From Limnomonas spitsbergensis (lineage: Eukaryota; Chlorophyta; Chlorophyceae; Chlamydomonadales): DNA of 64,000 nt. Made by a program: the position numbers and the translations under genes. A model generated the notes under the pieces. That model had not been told where the DNA came from, searched no databases, and saw nothing but the letters and a program-made list of their open reading frames with translations. The stretch lies in assembly GCA_037349105.1 (NCBI GenBank), contig JAYJMM010000095.1:1984001-2048000 (forward strand), written 5' to 3'. Positions 45,701-57,900 of the stretch are shown here, piece by piece; position 1 is the stretch's first letter; every line of letters starts with the position of its first letter.

Positions 45701-48700
45701 GTCGGCCTGTGCGGCCGTACTACCATATGCACAGGCACTTTGGGGCAGAAATGAATCCAGACAGGCAGTGAAGCAGCAAACAGGGAAGATCAGATCATCT
45801 GATGCCTAATTCATCCTCATCTGATTGCTCAATACTCCATTGGATTCAACTAGGGAGAGGCAATCCACTTTCTTTAAAGATATCCACAGATTGAGACCCC
45901 TCTGATTAAGATCCATCCGTAACGATTGGAAACTTGATTGCTCTACCAGGCAACCCAGATTTCAAATAAAAACAGCGGTGTGAATCACGTGCAATTCGTT
46001 TATAATTCAAATTTCCACCTGCTGAATCAGGAGTGCTGAATGGCCAATCCAGCTCTTAGAGGACTGCTGGATCACAGGATCCGGCCAGCTTCTCAACCAG
46101 GTAGCATCAAAAGCATTTGCAAGTCAATTTATCACCTGCTGAATGGCCAGTCCAGCTCTTTGAGAACTGCTCGATCGTCCGATCCAGCCAGCTTCTCAAC
46201 GAAGTCGGCCTCCAGCTCGTTCACCAGATCCAGAACATCGTGCATGCTGCCAGAGGGTACAGAGGGGCCAGAATGGGCAAATTATCGCCCTCCTGGATAT
46301 GGATTTGGATATGCTCATATGCTCCTGCCCATGCAAATCATTCAGCCGGCCACATTTGCAGTCCTACAAATCCATTGGATCTCAGAGCTAAACCAACACC
46401 GAGTTTCAGAAAGGCTGCCACTTTGGCTGCGCCAAGTTTGGGGAGGCATTGACGCGGCATCCAGGGCATCCAGATTGAGGAAGAGATTGGCATTTAGCTT
46501 TCCATATTTGCAGGGGGGGCACATTGTATGCATATGATGATGCAACACATCTAGCCAGGGCATCCAAATTTACAGACTGGCATTCCGCTCTCCTACGTTT
46601 GCAGGGTGATGGATGCAACACGTTTCCCCAGCTGCCTGTAATGTGTGCTGAATCGCTCAATGTCCAGCTGGATCTGTCGTTGATACCTGCAACCGATGGC
46701 ATGGTTCCAAACAAGGAATTCAAAGCAGGCAGTGTCACTACGATCTGAATCGAGCAGGATGGATATCAAGCAAGACAGGCATGTGACAAGCATTCACTCC
46801 TAGGCAAGCTGTGGTTTTGCGCTGAATATGCTGCAGATTGGATCTACAAGAATTTGAGAAAAGCAGGAAATATCAGATCTGCTTGCTCGAGATTGCCTTT
46901 TTTTCATTGGCTCCTCGCCAAGTATGACCCCTGGTAAGACAAGGCCTGTAGATTCTCCTTGAAAGCTGTACCCTTGGTCCATTGCCTTTGCCCACCCGGA
47001 TTTTGCTGCAAGCTCCTCAAACATGCGGGAGCCGTCCACCTTGCCAGAGCCTGTCGCACCAAGGGGCCAGGGTTACTTTCAAATCAACAGCTGCATTCAG
47101 CCATTAAATACCGGAATGGGCATCGATTCAAACTGGAAAATGCTGGCTTGCTGTGTAAATGCTGGAATCTGTGACCTGCCAACAACTTGGGCTCAGCTGT
47201 CAGCAGATAAGCATTCTTCTTGAACAGCCACGACTGCTTGGTTCTTCACGTTTGCGCTGTCTTTCGAAAAAGAATTAAAGATGGATGTGTGGATGCTGTG
47301 TCAAAAACAACCTGGAACTCAAACCGATATCGATAAATAAACAAATTTGCTGGGACAGACAAGTCCAGAAATTGACCCCAGATGTTGACAATCGGGACTA
47401 ACCTGAAGCCTTCACGACAAAAAACGGCATGACTAGCCTGTAACCAAGGGCCCACGCAACGGGAATGGCTGCACAAGTCCCCCAGACAACAAAAATGACA
47501 GCTGACGTGCACTCACACAACACTGATGAGGATCTGCCCTGGAACGCAGTCATCCATAATGGATCATTAAGTCATGGTCAGGGACCAAACAATATGTCTG
47601 TCAAGATGGCCCTTTCGAAAAAGGCCACTGTATGTTTTATGTTGCCCCCCCCCCCCCCCCACACACACAACAATGAGTGTTGAAGTAGGAGGCGTAAGCC
47701 ACTAGGACATCTTGCGCAAGATGTCCTAGTGGCTTACGCCTCCTACTTCAACAAAGAGCAACAACCACAACAATGTCAACAGCTGCCGCTGCAGCATCAC
47801 AATGCCCCACCCACCTGAGTTCCTTGCAGCTGCTGGACCAGCACCTCCTGCAACAAATCCTGCGCCACCAGCTCCGCCGCGATTCCGCTTTTGCATTGCG
47901 TGGAAAGCCTCGATCACCTACCATTGGTAAAAACATGCAAACAGGATCACATGCTCAGCTTTGCTGACAATTAGGAGGGGTCGCCGCCCCATGCCCCATG
48001 CTGTGTCGACACACTCAACCGGAAAAAAAAAGTGAGTGAAGTGACAGCTCAGCTTTGTTGGCAATTGGGCAGAGCTTCTTGGGTGGATGCGTAGATGCTG
48101 TAGCACCCACAATATGGAGGTTTAGCTGCCCGATGCTCCTCAAAGCTGCATGGATACACACAAACTCACCCCCCTAGATAAACAAAATAAACAAATCATG
48201 GTTTCACAAGCAGCTAGGGTGGCGGCGCAGACGTAGCCCTCGACCCGTGCAGCACAGTTGCCTTCATCCTCATGTTCCTTGACCTGCTTGGTATCGCTTT
48301 ATTTATACTTTACTTCCTCACCTTCCCTTCTTGCCCCTGCCCTACCTTCTGCACTCGCTTCAAACAGGCAGGTGCGGGGGCCAACACGGGCCCTGTCGAT
48401 TCGAGCCCAGATCCAGCAGGTCCTGGTTTAGATCCAGCCCCAGATCCAAAAGATCCAGATCCGCCCCCACTGCCGCCCTGCTCCACGCAGATCAGTCCCG
48501 ACTGCGGTGATGACGTGGCCTGCAGTGCCTCCTCCTATTGGCCGAAATGGGCATGGCGTTTGATGGACCTAGACATGACAGCAGGACTAACAGGCCACCA
48601 GCTAATGCATTCACGAGGTCAGGTCTTGCAAAGGGCTAAGGGTAGTCATGCCTCGAGATAAAGAGTGGAGCCCCCTTCATCCCAAACACATACACCCAGT

Positions 48701-51700
48701 GCAGGCACTTGTGTTCATGATGGGTCGACTTGACTGACCTGGTGCGGGATTGGGCTTGCCATCTCTCTGAATTCAACCACATTGGAGGACAGAGTGGGCA
48801 GTATCTGATGGGGCAGGCTCATCAGGGGAGGGGGCGGCGGCGGGCCCGGGGGCGGCGGCGGAGTAACCCTTCTCCCGGTCTCGGAGGCAGCAGTCGCCGT
48901 AGCTGACGGTACAGCATTGAAAAGTGGCGGTGGTGGGGGCGGGCCAGGGGGCGGAGGCGGCGGAGGAGGCAAGGAGGCAGACCGGACTCTGGAGACTACC
49001 GCAGCAAATGCAAAAGCAGGCGGCGGCGGTGGGCCAGGGGGTGGAAGGGGTACAGGAGGCAGGGGAGTATATTTAGCCTGGGATACAGCTGCAGGAGATG
49101 AAGCCACGGCAAAGGCGAAGGCAGGAGGGGGTGGAGGGGGGCCAGGAGGAGGCGGAGGAGCAGGTTTGACATCGGAAACAGCTGAAGCAGAAGAAGCAGC
49201 GACCAGTGCAAAGGTAGGAGGGGGCGGAGGGGGGCCGGGAGGCGGAGGGGGCGGAGTGGTGGATCTGACCTTGGAAGCAGCGGCAGACAAAGCCGTGGCA
49301 AAGGCAAAAGCTGGAGGCGGTGGAGGGGGGCCAGGAGGTGGAGGGGGCGGAGTGGTAGATCTGTCCTTGGGAGCAGTAACAGACAAAGCCGTGACAAAGG
49401 CAAAAGCTGGAGGGGGCGGAGGGGGGCCAGGAGGTGGAGGGGGTGGAGTGGTAGATCTGACCTTGAAAACAGCAGCAGACAAAGCCGTGGCCAAGGCGAA
49501 AGCTGGAGGGGGCGGAGGAGGGCCGGGAGGTGGAGGGGGTGGAGTGATAGATCTGACCTTGAAAGCAGCAGCAGACAAAGCCGTGGCCAAGGCAAAAGCT
49601 GGAGACGGTGGAGGGGGGCCAGGAGGCAGAGGGGGTGGTGGTGGCTGTGAGACAGCTTTGCCAGGTGTCGGTGCAGAGGCTCCAGTAGCGAAGGCCTGCA
49701 GAGCTGATGGATGGCCATGTATCAGTGAAGGGGCTCCCGTCATGATTATTGGTGGGGCTAGTGGTAGGCCAGGAACAGGGTGGAATTGAGCAGGTGGTTG
49801 AGGAGTGTAGGGTATGTTTGTTGAAAACTGAGGAGGAGGTGGGGGTCCAAAAGAGGGGGGTGGTGGAGGGGATGCGGGTGGAGGAGGAGGGGAGGGGAGG
49901 TCAGCTGCTGCTTTGGAGGCAGGAAAGGGGGAGCCGACTGCCATTACATAAGGCTGAGGTAGACCAATGGAAGATGGCAGGGGGGCAAGAGGGGGAGGAG
50001 CGGTAACAGCTGTCTGTGCTGCAGCAGGGGCATAGCTCATCGCAGGCCAAGTGAGAGGCGTGGGCACAGGGGGAGGAGGAGGGGTATTTCTTTCTGCAGG
50101 GACAGGAGGGGCCCCAGCAGTCAACCAAGCGCTGTCCCCCACCTGCTTCCTTGCCTGTGATGGCGAGGGGGGATGCGGGGCTGAGGGTGGGGCCCCTGCG
50201 GCCTGGCCGGCGCCATCCCCCGCCTCCTCCCTCGTCTGTGATGGCGAGAGAGGAGGCGGGACAGGAGGGGGGCCACGGGGCGGGACATGAAGTGCGCCTG
50301 TTGCTACTCTGCCTTGGTTGTTCGGGTGGGGCAGGGAGGCGCTGGCAGTAGATGTGGCAGCAAATGTTGCAGGAGATGTCGTAGTAGATGATGCAGTTAA
50401 TCTTTCAACAGGTGATGCAGAGGGTGTTGCAGGTGTTGCAGTATAAGTTCCAGTAGGTGTTGCAGCAGGTGTCGTGCATGGCTCTGATACGGTGGGTTGG
50501 ACCCGGAAAGATGCGAGGGTTCTGCAGCCGTTGTTGTTTGAGGAGGCAGTCCTACTGCCCGGCCCGGCTGCCCGGCCCACAGGCGGCCAGCCTCTTGCAA
50601 GCTGAGGGCGGGGCAAGGCCACGTGGCTGGCTGACACGGACACAAAAGCGGCAGGCCCTTTCTCCTCCCTGGTGTCAGCGGCAGGCCCCTCCCCTACCCC
50701 AGGGGAGGCCAGTGAGCTGAACCACTTCTCCACGATGCCACCATCTGCGCGCACAGCACCGGCCGTGGGAGCTGCTGTCTTGGAGCTTGGAGCAGGCAGT
50801 GGATCTGTTGCAGCCAGGCCTGCCTGCCCCTGACCTCCAGCTACCTCACTCAGCTCACTGGCCACAGGGTCTGCCCCTGCTACTGCTGATGCCCCTGCTG
50901 CAGGGCCTGCTGTTGCTGAAGCTCCTGCTGTTGATGTCGCTGCTGAATCCATTGCTGCAGCTGCCCCGGATGGGTTTGCTCCGCCGATGGTTTGCCGCCT
51001 TACGGGTTTTGCAGGCGATGCCTGCAGCTGCCATAGCTGCCCCTGCTGTTGCGCTGCCTGCTGCGCTTCCTGTGGTAGCTGAGGCGGTGATGCCATCAGG
51101 GGTGGCCCCTCCAGCTGTTGCAGCAGCTGTTGCATGTGAAGCTGTTGTCTGACATGTGCCTGCACCCCATGCTGCAGCTGTTGCACGTGCACCTGCTGCT
51201 TGCATTGCTTAGGGCCCTTTCCCAGAGGCTTCAGATCTTGCAGCTCCTGCTGCTGCTGCGGTTGTGACTGTTGCAGCTGTTGCGCCTGCAACTGCCGCCC
51301 GTCCCGCTGGCCGGGGCACACCCCTTCGTCGATCTCTGGCTGGCTGCTCCAAAGCGTGGAAGACCATCCCGAAGTCTTTGCCAGGAGGCCAAATGGGAAT
51401 GGAGGCGAGCAGTCTGGAGAGGCGCGATGTACATGGCAGGTTGTCGCAACACTTGTAGATGTTGCAGCCGCTCGTGCAACAGCTACTGTTGCTTTCACTG
51501 TAGCATTGTGTTCTCCTGGCGTTTCATCAAACTCCCCCCCTGTTGCATTGATCCGTACTGCTGCTGTTGCAGGGATTGCTGCAGCTGTAGCGGCTGTTGC
51601 TTCAACAACACCCAATCCATTGTCTGTTGCCTGATCCGAAGCCGCCCCCACTGCTGCAGCTGACTCAGCACCCCTGCCAGTCTCAGCTGAGGGTCGGCGT

Positions 51701-53835
51701 ACTGCAGTTAGGACCATAGGCCGCATATCTGCCGTGAGGGCCTGCCACAGGGTCGCGTCTAGCTGCTGCTGCTGCTGTTTCAGTGGCTGTTTTTGCTGCT
51801 CCTGTTGTTTCTGTCCATGCTGCTGCTGTTGTTGTTTTTGCTGCTGTTGTAACATGCAGCCATCGTCTGAGCAGGGTACAGAGGAGGCGGAGGAGGCGCC
51901 TGCATCCGATTGGACCTTCTTGCCCGGCGGCGCCCCAGCCACAGTCAAAATCTGCAACGGCCAAGATAGGGACTCCTCCAAGCGAGTCGTTGGGCGTGGC
52001 AGGATGCGGGACGTGGCCCGAAAGCTACCGTGAGCCTCTCGCTCTGCCGCTCCAAACGGCGCTGCACACAGTGCGGGCAAAGAACCTTGAGGTAGCAGGG
52101 CTGAGGGGGAGGTGCCTGCAGGCATCTGCCGTGGCCCTGCTTTCCTGTCAGGAACGCCACACAATGCTTGCTGAGGCTGATGGTGTCCTGTACAGTTAGC
52201 GTGTGTGGCTGGGCACGTTTGGCTCCCGCCCCCGCCTTTACTTTTGCTGCCAAGGGCATATGGCAGATGGACCATCTGGTCTGACGGCCCCCCCTGCTCC
52301 TCCCGCCCCGCTCCCCCTAGTGGGCCGCCCCCCACAGAGCACACTCTCTGCCCCCAAGGGCCTGTGTCTGCCTCTTTGGCAGGCGGCCAGACAGCCTTGT
52401 CCGGGCATCTCTGGTCGCTCCTCGCTCCACCCGGATGCTGCCCGGCAGACCGGACGCTTGGCGAGGGCTGTGGACCGCCAGCAGGCTGCTGGTCGCGCTT
52501 GTGGGCAGTGTCAGGCCCAGGCCGGAAGACAATGTCCCGGGCTGTCAGCTCCTGGAAAACAGGTTGAGGTTCAATGAGCCAGGCAGGTGGGCAGTCGAAC
52601 ATCAATTTATGAAACGTCTTAATGCGAGGATTAGGGAGGCAACCCATTTGGCAGGCATGTAAGCTTCGTGCTGGTGTTGAGCTGTAGGAGCTGGGAATAC
52701 CCTGCTGGGCAACTTATTCATGCGCATAGAGGGGTAAATGTTCCCTACAGGGCATGGTATTGAAGCTTGGCATGTGTCCAATTGACTTTGGGATACAGGC
52801 AAGAACCAGGAGTCCTTCAGATTTGCATTCCCTTCACAATTAAAAAAACATTCAACCCTCCCTGACCCCTCCAACTCACATTCAGTCCACGCAGCCTGTT
52901 CTGAAGCAGCTCTGACGCCGTCGGGTGGCTCGTTTCAGACAGTTTGAGCACCTCCACATCTTGGAGAGCACGCAGGACAGTGGCATGAGCATGCTTGTAC
53001 CTGTCCACCTGGCGCGTCAGCTACAGGGGGGTCCAGGAGGTGAGTGTGTTCAGTTCAGTCCAGGCGAGTCCAAGGGGCAATGCTCTCTGCTCACTGCAGT
53101 ACAAGGGCACCAAGAAGGGTTAAGGAGGGTCTGTAATCAATGGCTGCATGCAGTTGCTGCGGCTTGTCTCCACACCTGCTGGTTTTGAGTAGAATTCACA
53201 CAAATGCCTTTCAGTTCAAAAGGGCCAAGGGATGCAAGCATATGTGAAATGTGAAAGGAAGATGTCCAAAACCTCATGTCCGAGCTAAGCGATGGTGCAT
53301 GGAGCCATACGTCATCACACTACATGCAGCCATGCGTCATCATTCATCATGCCACATGCAGCCATGCATAGCCATGCCACATGCCACACATTGCATCGCC
53401 ATGCAGGAGCGTACCTCTGCTAGCTCTTGGTAAGTGGCCCCAATCGATTGGCTGTATGCCTGCGCGAGAAATTGAAACAGCCATTCGTGTAGAGCAGAAC
53501 ACGGGTAGGAACAAGTTAACAACAGCTTTCATGGCAGCCAAGATGCCTGCTTCATGGGCCCAAATGGGTCCCTCCCACACACCCCACAACCAGGGTTTGC
53601 TGATTTTCTTTCCGACATGTGGTGAACACCTGTCTCCCAAATGTTAGCCAATGTGTGATGCCACTTTCTGGTATCGGGCCACAGCAGCACCTAATCCATG
53701 CACACCTCACAGGTTTGTCCATAAGCAGGGTCATGACCCATGCCGTAGGAAGCGCACCAGAGATTGTTGAAGCCCCTTGACAGATATCGCAAGCTTGTTT
53801 TCCAGAGACAGTGTGGTCTTCTCTAGGGTGTCCAT
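42728..53835 (-). CDS. CHUP1: CHUP1-like chloroplast-positioning protein, 13 exons
   Basis: Exons (minus): 53835-53758, 53459-53415, 53020-52880, 52551-48739, 48519-48346, 47917-47815, 47050-46972, 46686-46597, 46246-46136, 45416-45284, 44676-44531, 44267-43721, 42835-42728; phases agree, about 1,855 residues. N-terminus: coiled coil (TLEKTTLSLENKLAISVKG, VDRYKHAHATVLRALQDVEV). Exon 4 is Gln-rich, then has eight or so PPPPPPGPPPPPPAFA repeats like formin FH1 profilin-binding segments. The C-terminal half follows CHUP1: KVIEAFHAMQKRN, DIERFSTHYRQLGKRVAS, LVNELEADFVEKL, DDRAVLKELDWPFSRYETM, CEAAALHREMCGLEE, LPWDASVAKRAQQASLTLMV. Plant CHUP1 sits on the chloroplast envelope and promotes short chloroplast-bound actin filaments for light-driven movement. 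Its N-terminal membrane segment is not in this model, so a 5' exon may be missing. An Ala/Gly/Pro insertion splits the end (exon 12). Confidence 0.85.
43400..43565 (-). repeat. Dispersed repeat copy in the last CHUP1 intron
   Basis: Minus-strand copy with GCAGCAAGCCCTGCTGCTTTGG, a preceding CTACAACTCAGCTGCA and a terminal GCCCTACGGCCTGCC. Confidence 0.65.
44440..46615. repeat. Cluster of partial exon-junction duplicates in CHUP1
   Basis: Copies seen: exon 11 end at 44,440-44,510; exon 11 start at about 44,745-44,790; exon 10 donor (CACCCACCACA) at about 45,036, 45,158 and 45,272 (real); exon 10 acceptor and start at about 45,398-45,420 (real), 45,505-45,540 and 45,628-45,655; exon 9 end at 46,036-46,100; exon 8 donor region at about 46,430-46,515 beside the real one at 46,555-46,615. 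Each is a short imperfect copy of the adjacent splice junction. Confidence 0.7.
47649..47670. repeat. Poly-C and (AC)n tract
   Basis: A run of about 16 C followed by ACACACAC, a few bases left of the 76-bp palindrome. Confidence 0.9.
47678..47753. repeat. Perfect 76-bp palindrome
   Basis: Two 38-bp arms meet at 47,715/47,716 with no spacer (centre CTTGCGCAAG). I checked all arm bases pair; symmetry ends at 47,677/47,754. It lies in the intron between exons 6 and 7 of CHUP1 and encodes nothing recognisable. Confidence 0.95.
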
Positions 53836-54931
53836 GCCAGCAGCACTGCTACACTATCCACTCATGGAAATGCCCATGAGTCACGCCAGTGCCCCTGCGG
53901 ATGCAGACGGTATTCCTGGTATTTTGAACGTAGTTTGTTTTTATGATGAGGAAGGAAGCAAGGGAGATTGGAAAGGAGAGAGACAGGGAGCCCAGGCGTG
54001 GCTCCAGGATACAAGAATACAGTTTCGCGTGCCGGACAGAGAGAGAGTCGAGAAAGCACTTGAATTCAATGTTGTGAAGCAATACGTGCATGCACAATTG
54101 GGTGAGGTGATGGGTGATGGGCCGCTAAGGGACTGCAGGGCTAACGCAGAAGGGCCGACAGCTGCAGCTGACACAATGTTCATACCAGTGGGTCATACTG
54201 TTACTCACTTACTTGGGGGTTGAGTTCATACCTGTTGCGGGGTTCTTCGCTTCTTCTCCATCTTTTACATTCTGCAAAATAAACACATAGAAATTTATCG
54301 AGCCGTGTCGAATTAACGCCGCTGAGCACTGACCAAGTTGGTGCAACTTCATAAACGCCATCCGTGTCGTGCAGTTGCAGATGTACCTCTCGTCACCTAA
54401 TCCAGGGATCCATATTTTACCTGTCTGCTTTAGTCATGCATCAAGGAACACGGTCCCATAAGGCCTTATATAATGGTGCTATCGAAACGTACGTGGTAAC
54501 CCTGTCACAAACCCTGTCGCAAGTACCTGCCCGCATCGCATCGAGATAGGCGTTCTATACCTCGGCGTCGCCGGGGCTAAAAACATAATTGAACATTACA
54601 AATATATCGTCAAGGTCATGAACGGCGTCAGATCTGCTGAAGTACCGAAAACACTTCTCGTTTTCTAGGAGCTGTAGCTAGGTCATTCTTTCTTCCGAGT
54701 CAGGCCGCAGCCTGGCCATTCACAATTGAATAATGCTGTGTCTTGTCGGTCAATCAAGCTGCCAGAACGCCAGTTAGGACCCCCGCTTGTGAATCAGATA
54801 CCTGAAACCACCATCCAGCCGAGAGACAGCACACACCGTCCAACACCGCCAGCTGCACAGCTGCAGCCTGTCGAAAGCGACTACGAACTCCACGCTTTCC
54901 AAGGAAGCATCTAGGACGCAGCGCTGTGGAT
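53836..54931. promoter_or_regulatory. Divergent intergenic region between CHUP1 and the RMDN-like gene
   Basis: About 1.1 kb separates the chosen start codons of two divergent genes and should hold both promoters. On the minus strand 54,261-54,232 an ATG opens ten codons (MEKKRRTPQQ) ending at CAG|GTATGA and could be a first CHUP1 exon, but its phase does not match exon 1 as modelled. No clear TATA box is visible. Confidence 0.45.
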
Positions 54932-57900
54932 ATGGCACAAAGCTGCAGCTCTCAGACGTGGTTCGTCGCCAGCGTGTCTCCTAAGAACCAGACCTGGGTG
55001 ACATCGCAGCAAATACATGCAACGCCCTCGAGCACCTCCTCTGCCTACAAGCCCACGAATTCAACTAACCGCCCATCTGGTATAGGGGGTGCCCTGCAGT
55101 GGCTCCTGGGGCGACCCGCGGGCTTCACTTCCCGCGCCGGGATAGAGTACCTGGCGCCCTTTTCCAACGCGACATGCTTCAGCAGCACCAGCTCTGCTCC
55201 CGAACTCACCACCGGCTCCAGCTCCGCAGAGGCACAGAAAAAACGCCCCGCCTGCTGCGCTTCCGGGCCCCGCCTCACTCGGCCCCCCGCATGTGCCACC
55301 CCCTCAACACCTTCCACAGCCACCCCCCTGTCCTCCAATACCTCCAGCTCAGCGGCAGAGGCAGATTTCCTCCCTGCAGGCTGCAGCAGCAGCAGCAGTA
55401 CTGCTGGAATGCTGGCCCGGGCAGGCAGTGCTGCCGGAGCAGGCGTCAGCAGGGACAGCTTCCGCTTGGCTTCCAATGCACGCGCCACCATAAGTTTGAA
55501 CCACTTGCTGGCGGATCCGGAGCTGCTGTTCATGGACATGTTTCAAACACACCTGCTGCCTAAGAGCTCGGTGCTCGCTTCTACACAGGTAAAAGGTGCA
55601 CCTACCTAGGGAAGGTTGATCTGCCTGGGAGCGCATGGCAGCGCATGGGAACTTGAAGCCCGCATGGGAGTGCATGGGAACTTGAATTCTGGAGGGCAGT
55701 GCATGGTGAACCTAGGGGCTTATGCACGAGATAGGTGGAGGGATACTGAATGCTAATCAGCAGAAGTTACACACTCCTCGCTTTGCCCTATCCCTTCATC
55801 TCCTAACAGCGCCAGCTTCTGCACCACTGACAGCGAGCTGCTAACCCTACACCTTCATCCTAAAACCCTTGGATCATAACCCAGCCTCTCACAGAGCCAG
55901 GCACTCACCTTTCGCTTGAGGCTTTCACCCCTCAAGCGTTCCCCTGCCCCCTGCACCGCTCCCCTTTCAGCGTCAGGTATTCCACAACATCGAGCGGGCT
56001 GCCCTCTGGATGGTCGCCCTCACTAGACGCATGCGCACCTGGCATGGGGACGGGGACGGCTGCGAGAGCGGGCAGGAAGCGCGAGGGGGCGGGCAGAGGG
56101 GTGGAGCCTCGGCTGTGTCGAGGGCCTTGAGTAAGGAGGCCCAGCGCTTGCATGATGTGGCCACAGTGGCAGAGAGGCAGGTGAGTGGCAGTGGGGGAGA
56201 GGGACAGGGGCATCTGGTAGGGGCCGACGACCTGTACGCACCCAACATAGATGTATCAATAACTTGATTGTTTCTGTCAACCGACCGTATTGGAGCCAGG
56301 AGCTCCGCGAGTGGTGACGAGGCAGGTGAGAGGTTGTGATGATTGGAAAGACTGAGCTATCATAAAACCCTGCTGCTCTTTAAACCCTGATCTCACCCCC
56401 TCCTTTTTTTCTCCACCGTTGAGTAAACAAATCTGTGCCCCTTTCCACCCCTGTACCTCACTTCACCCTTCCCCCTCCTCCCCACCCCAGCTCCTAACCC
56501 TTACTTCTGAAACATGGTTTCCGTGTTTCTTTGCTTCTTATCTACTCTCCTCTCCTGCCCCCTCTCGTCTCCCACCCCTTCAACCTGCTAGTGTGAACCG
56601 GCATTATCTCGCCTCATATCTCATCACCTCCCTGGCCCCACCCCCCCTTTTCATCCCCTAGTCCTTAGTTCCTCCCCTCAGCTCCCCCTTTTCTTAACCC
56701 TTGCAGTGTAACCCGGAATTGTCGGCTGAACTCTTCACACAGCTGGTCGCGGTACAGCCATGTGCTGTATCATATGCACGGTACGGATTAGGGTTGACGA
56801 TTGGGGTTCCTTCTAGGAGAACACAATGATACGGGTTTGGTTTGAGGATCAGGGTAGGGAACAGGGTTCGGGGTTATGCTGGTATTTTATGCCTGGACGG
56901 GATATGAAGCCTTGAGGGTTCAGGGTTAAAGAGTTCCCCCCCCCCATGGATTAATGTGCCCACTGCCCAGTGTGTTAAAGGTTTAGGGTATTTTCAGGAT
57001 GTAATGCCGGATATATTGCCCTGCATGCACTCCTGCTCCCTCCATCATCCCTCACCCCCTCTCCCCCTTTTATACCATACTTCTCCCCTGCCTATGAGCG
57101 GCAATAATGGTACAACACCCCTGCGGCCTGTGACCAGGAACCCTTTCATGTAGCTGAATGGTTTCTGAGGCAACCTCCAGTAACTAGTGGCAATGATGGT
57201 GCAAAGCCCATGCAGCGGTGGCACAAGCAGCAGGGCTTGCAGCACCAGGCCCCCTCGGCTGTAGGCCATAAATCACAGGATGCAGCTGAGTCACAACAGA
57301 AGCATCCTGAATTGTATTGTGGCTGAAGCATTTTAAATGAAACATCGGCCATATCATAGTGGCAATGATGACAATACACTCCTAAGCAAGGGTGCTGAAT
57401 GAGCATCCTTGTCATGTCCTGTGCTGACACACATTAATGCTAATCAATCCTGAGCTGCAGTTGTTGGTAAGATATCCAGTGTTGATGCATTGCAGTCCAT
57501 TCTGCATGGCCAAGCCTCAATCAATTAGGCACTGCTATGCTTCAGTATATTCTACACTGACATGTATTTGTGTGCATTCTGGACTGAGGCATTTCAATTC
57601 ATGTTTATGTTTGAGATGCCATGCAAAGCAGGTGGTGTGAATGCTGTCCATTTGTTCACACCCGTGCACTGCTGGCTTAATAGAAGAATCAGCTACCGTA
57701 GATATTAATTGCCTTCCCTCGGATGTGAAGAATGGTTATTCAATGCTTCCCTCTGCACCCCCCCCCCCAAATTCTTGATTTTGCGAATGAAACTGGCGGT
57801 GACAATGAAGAGTTGGTATTGTCATGATGCTCTCACCCCTGTGCATTTTGAGGGAAGACAATTCGAACCTACTGTGACCATGTTGCTTATTAAGGAACAG

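Noticed and set aside
48917..49789. 290-codon Gly-rich ORF on the plus strand
   Set aside because: Antisense shadow of the CHUP1 proline-rich exon; Gly codons are simply the complement of Pro codons.
54232..54261. Ten-codon first exon candidate (MEKKRRTPQQ) for CHUP1
   Set aside because: It ends in phase 0, while the only acceptors before the next CHUP1 exon need two carried bases. Kept as a possibility in the intergenic entry.
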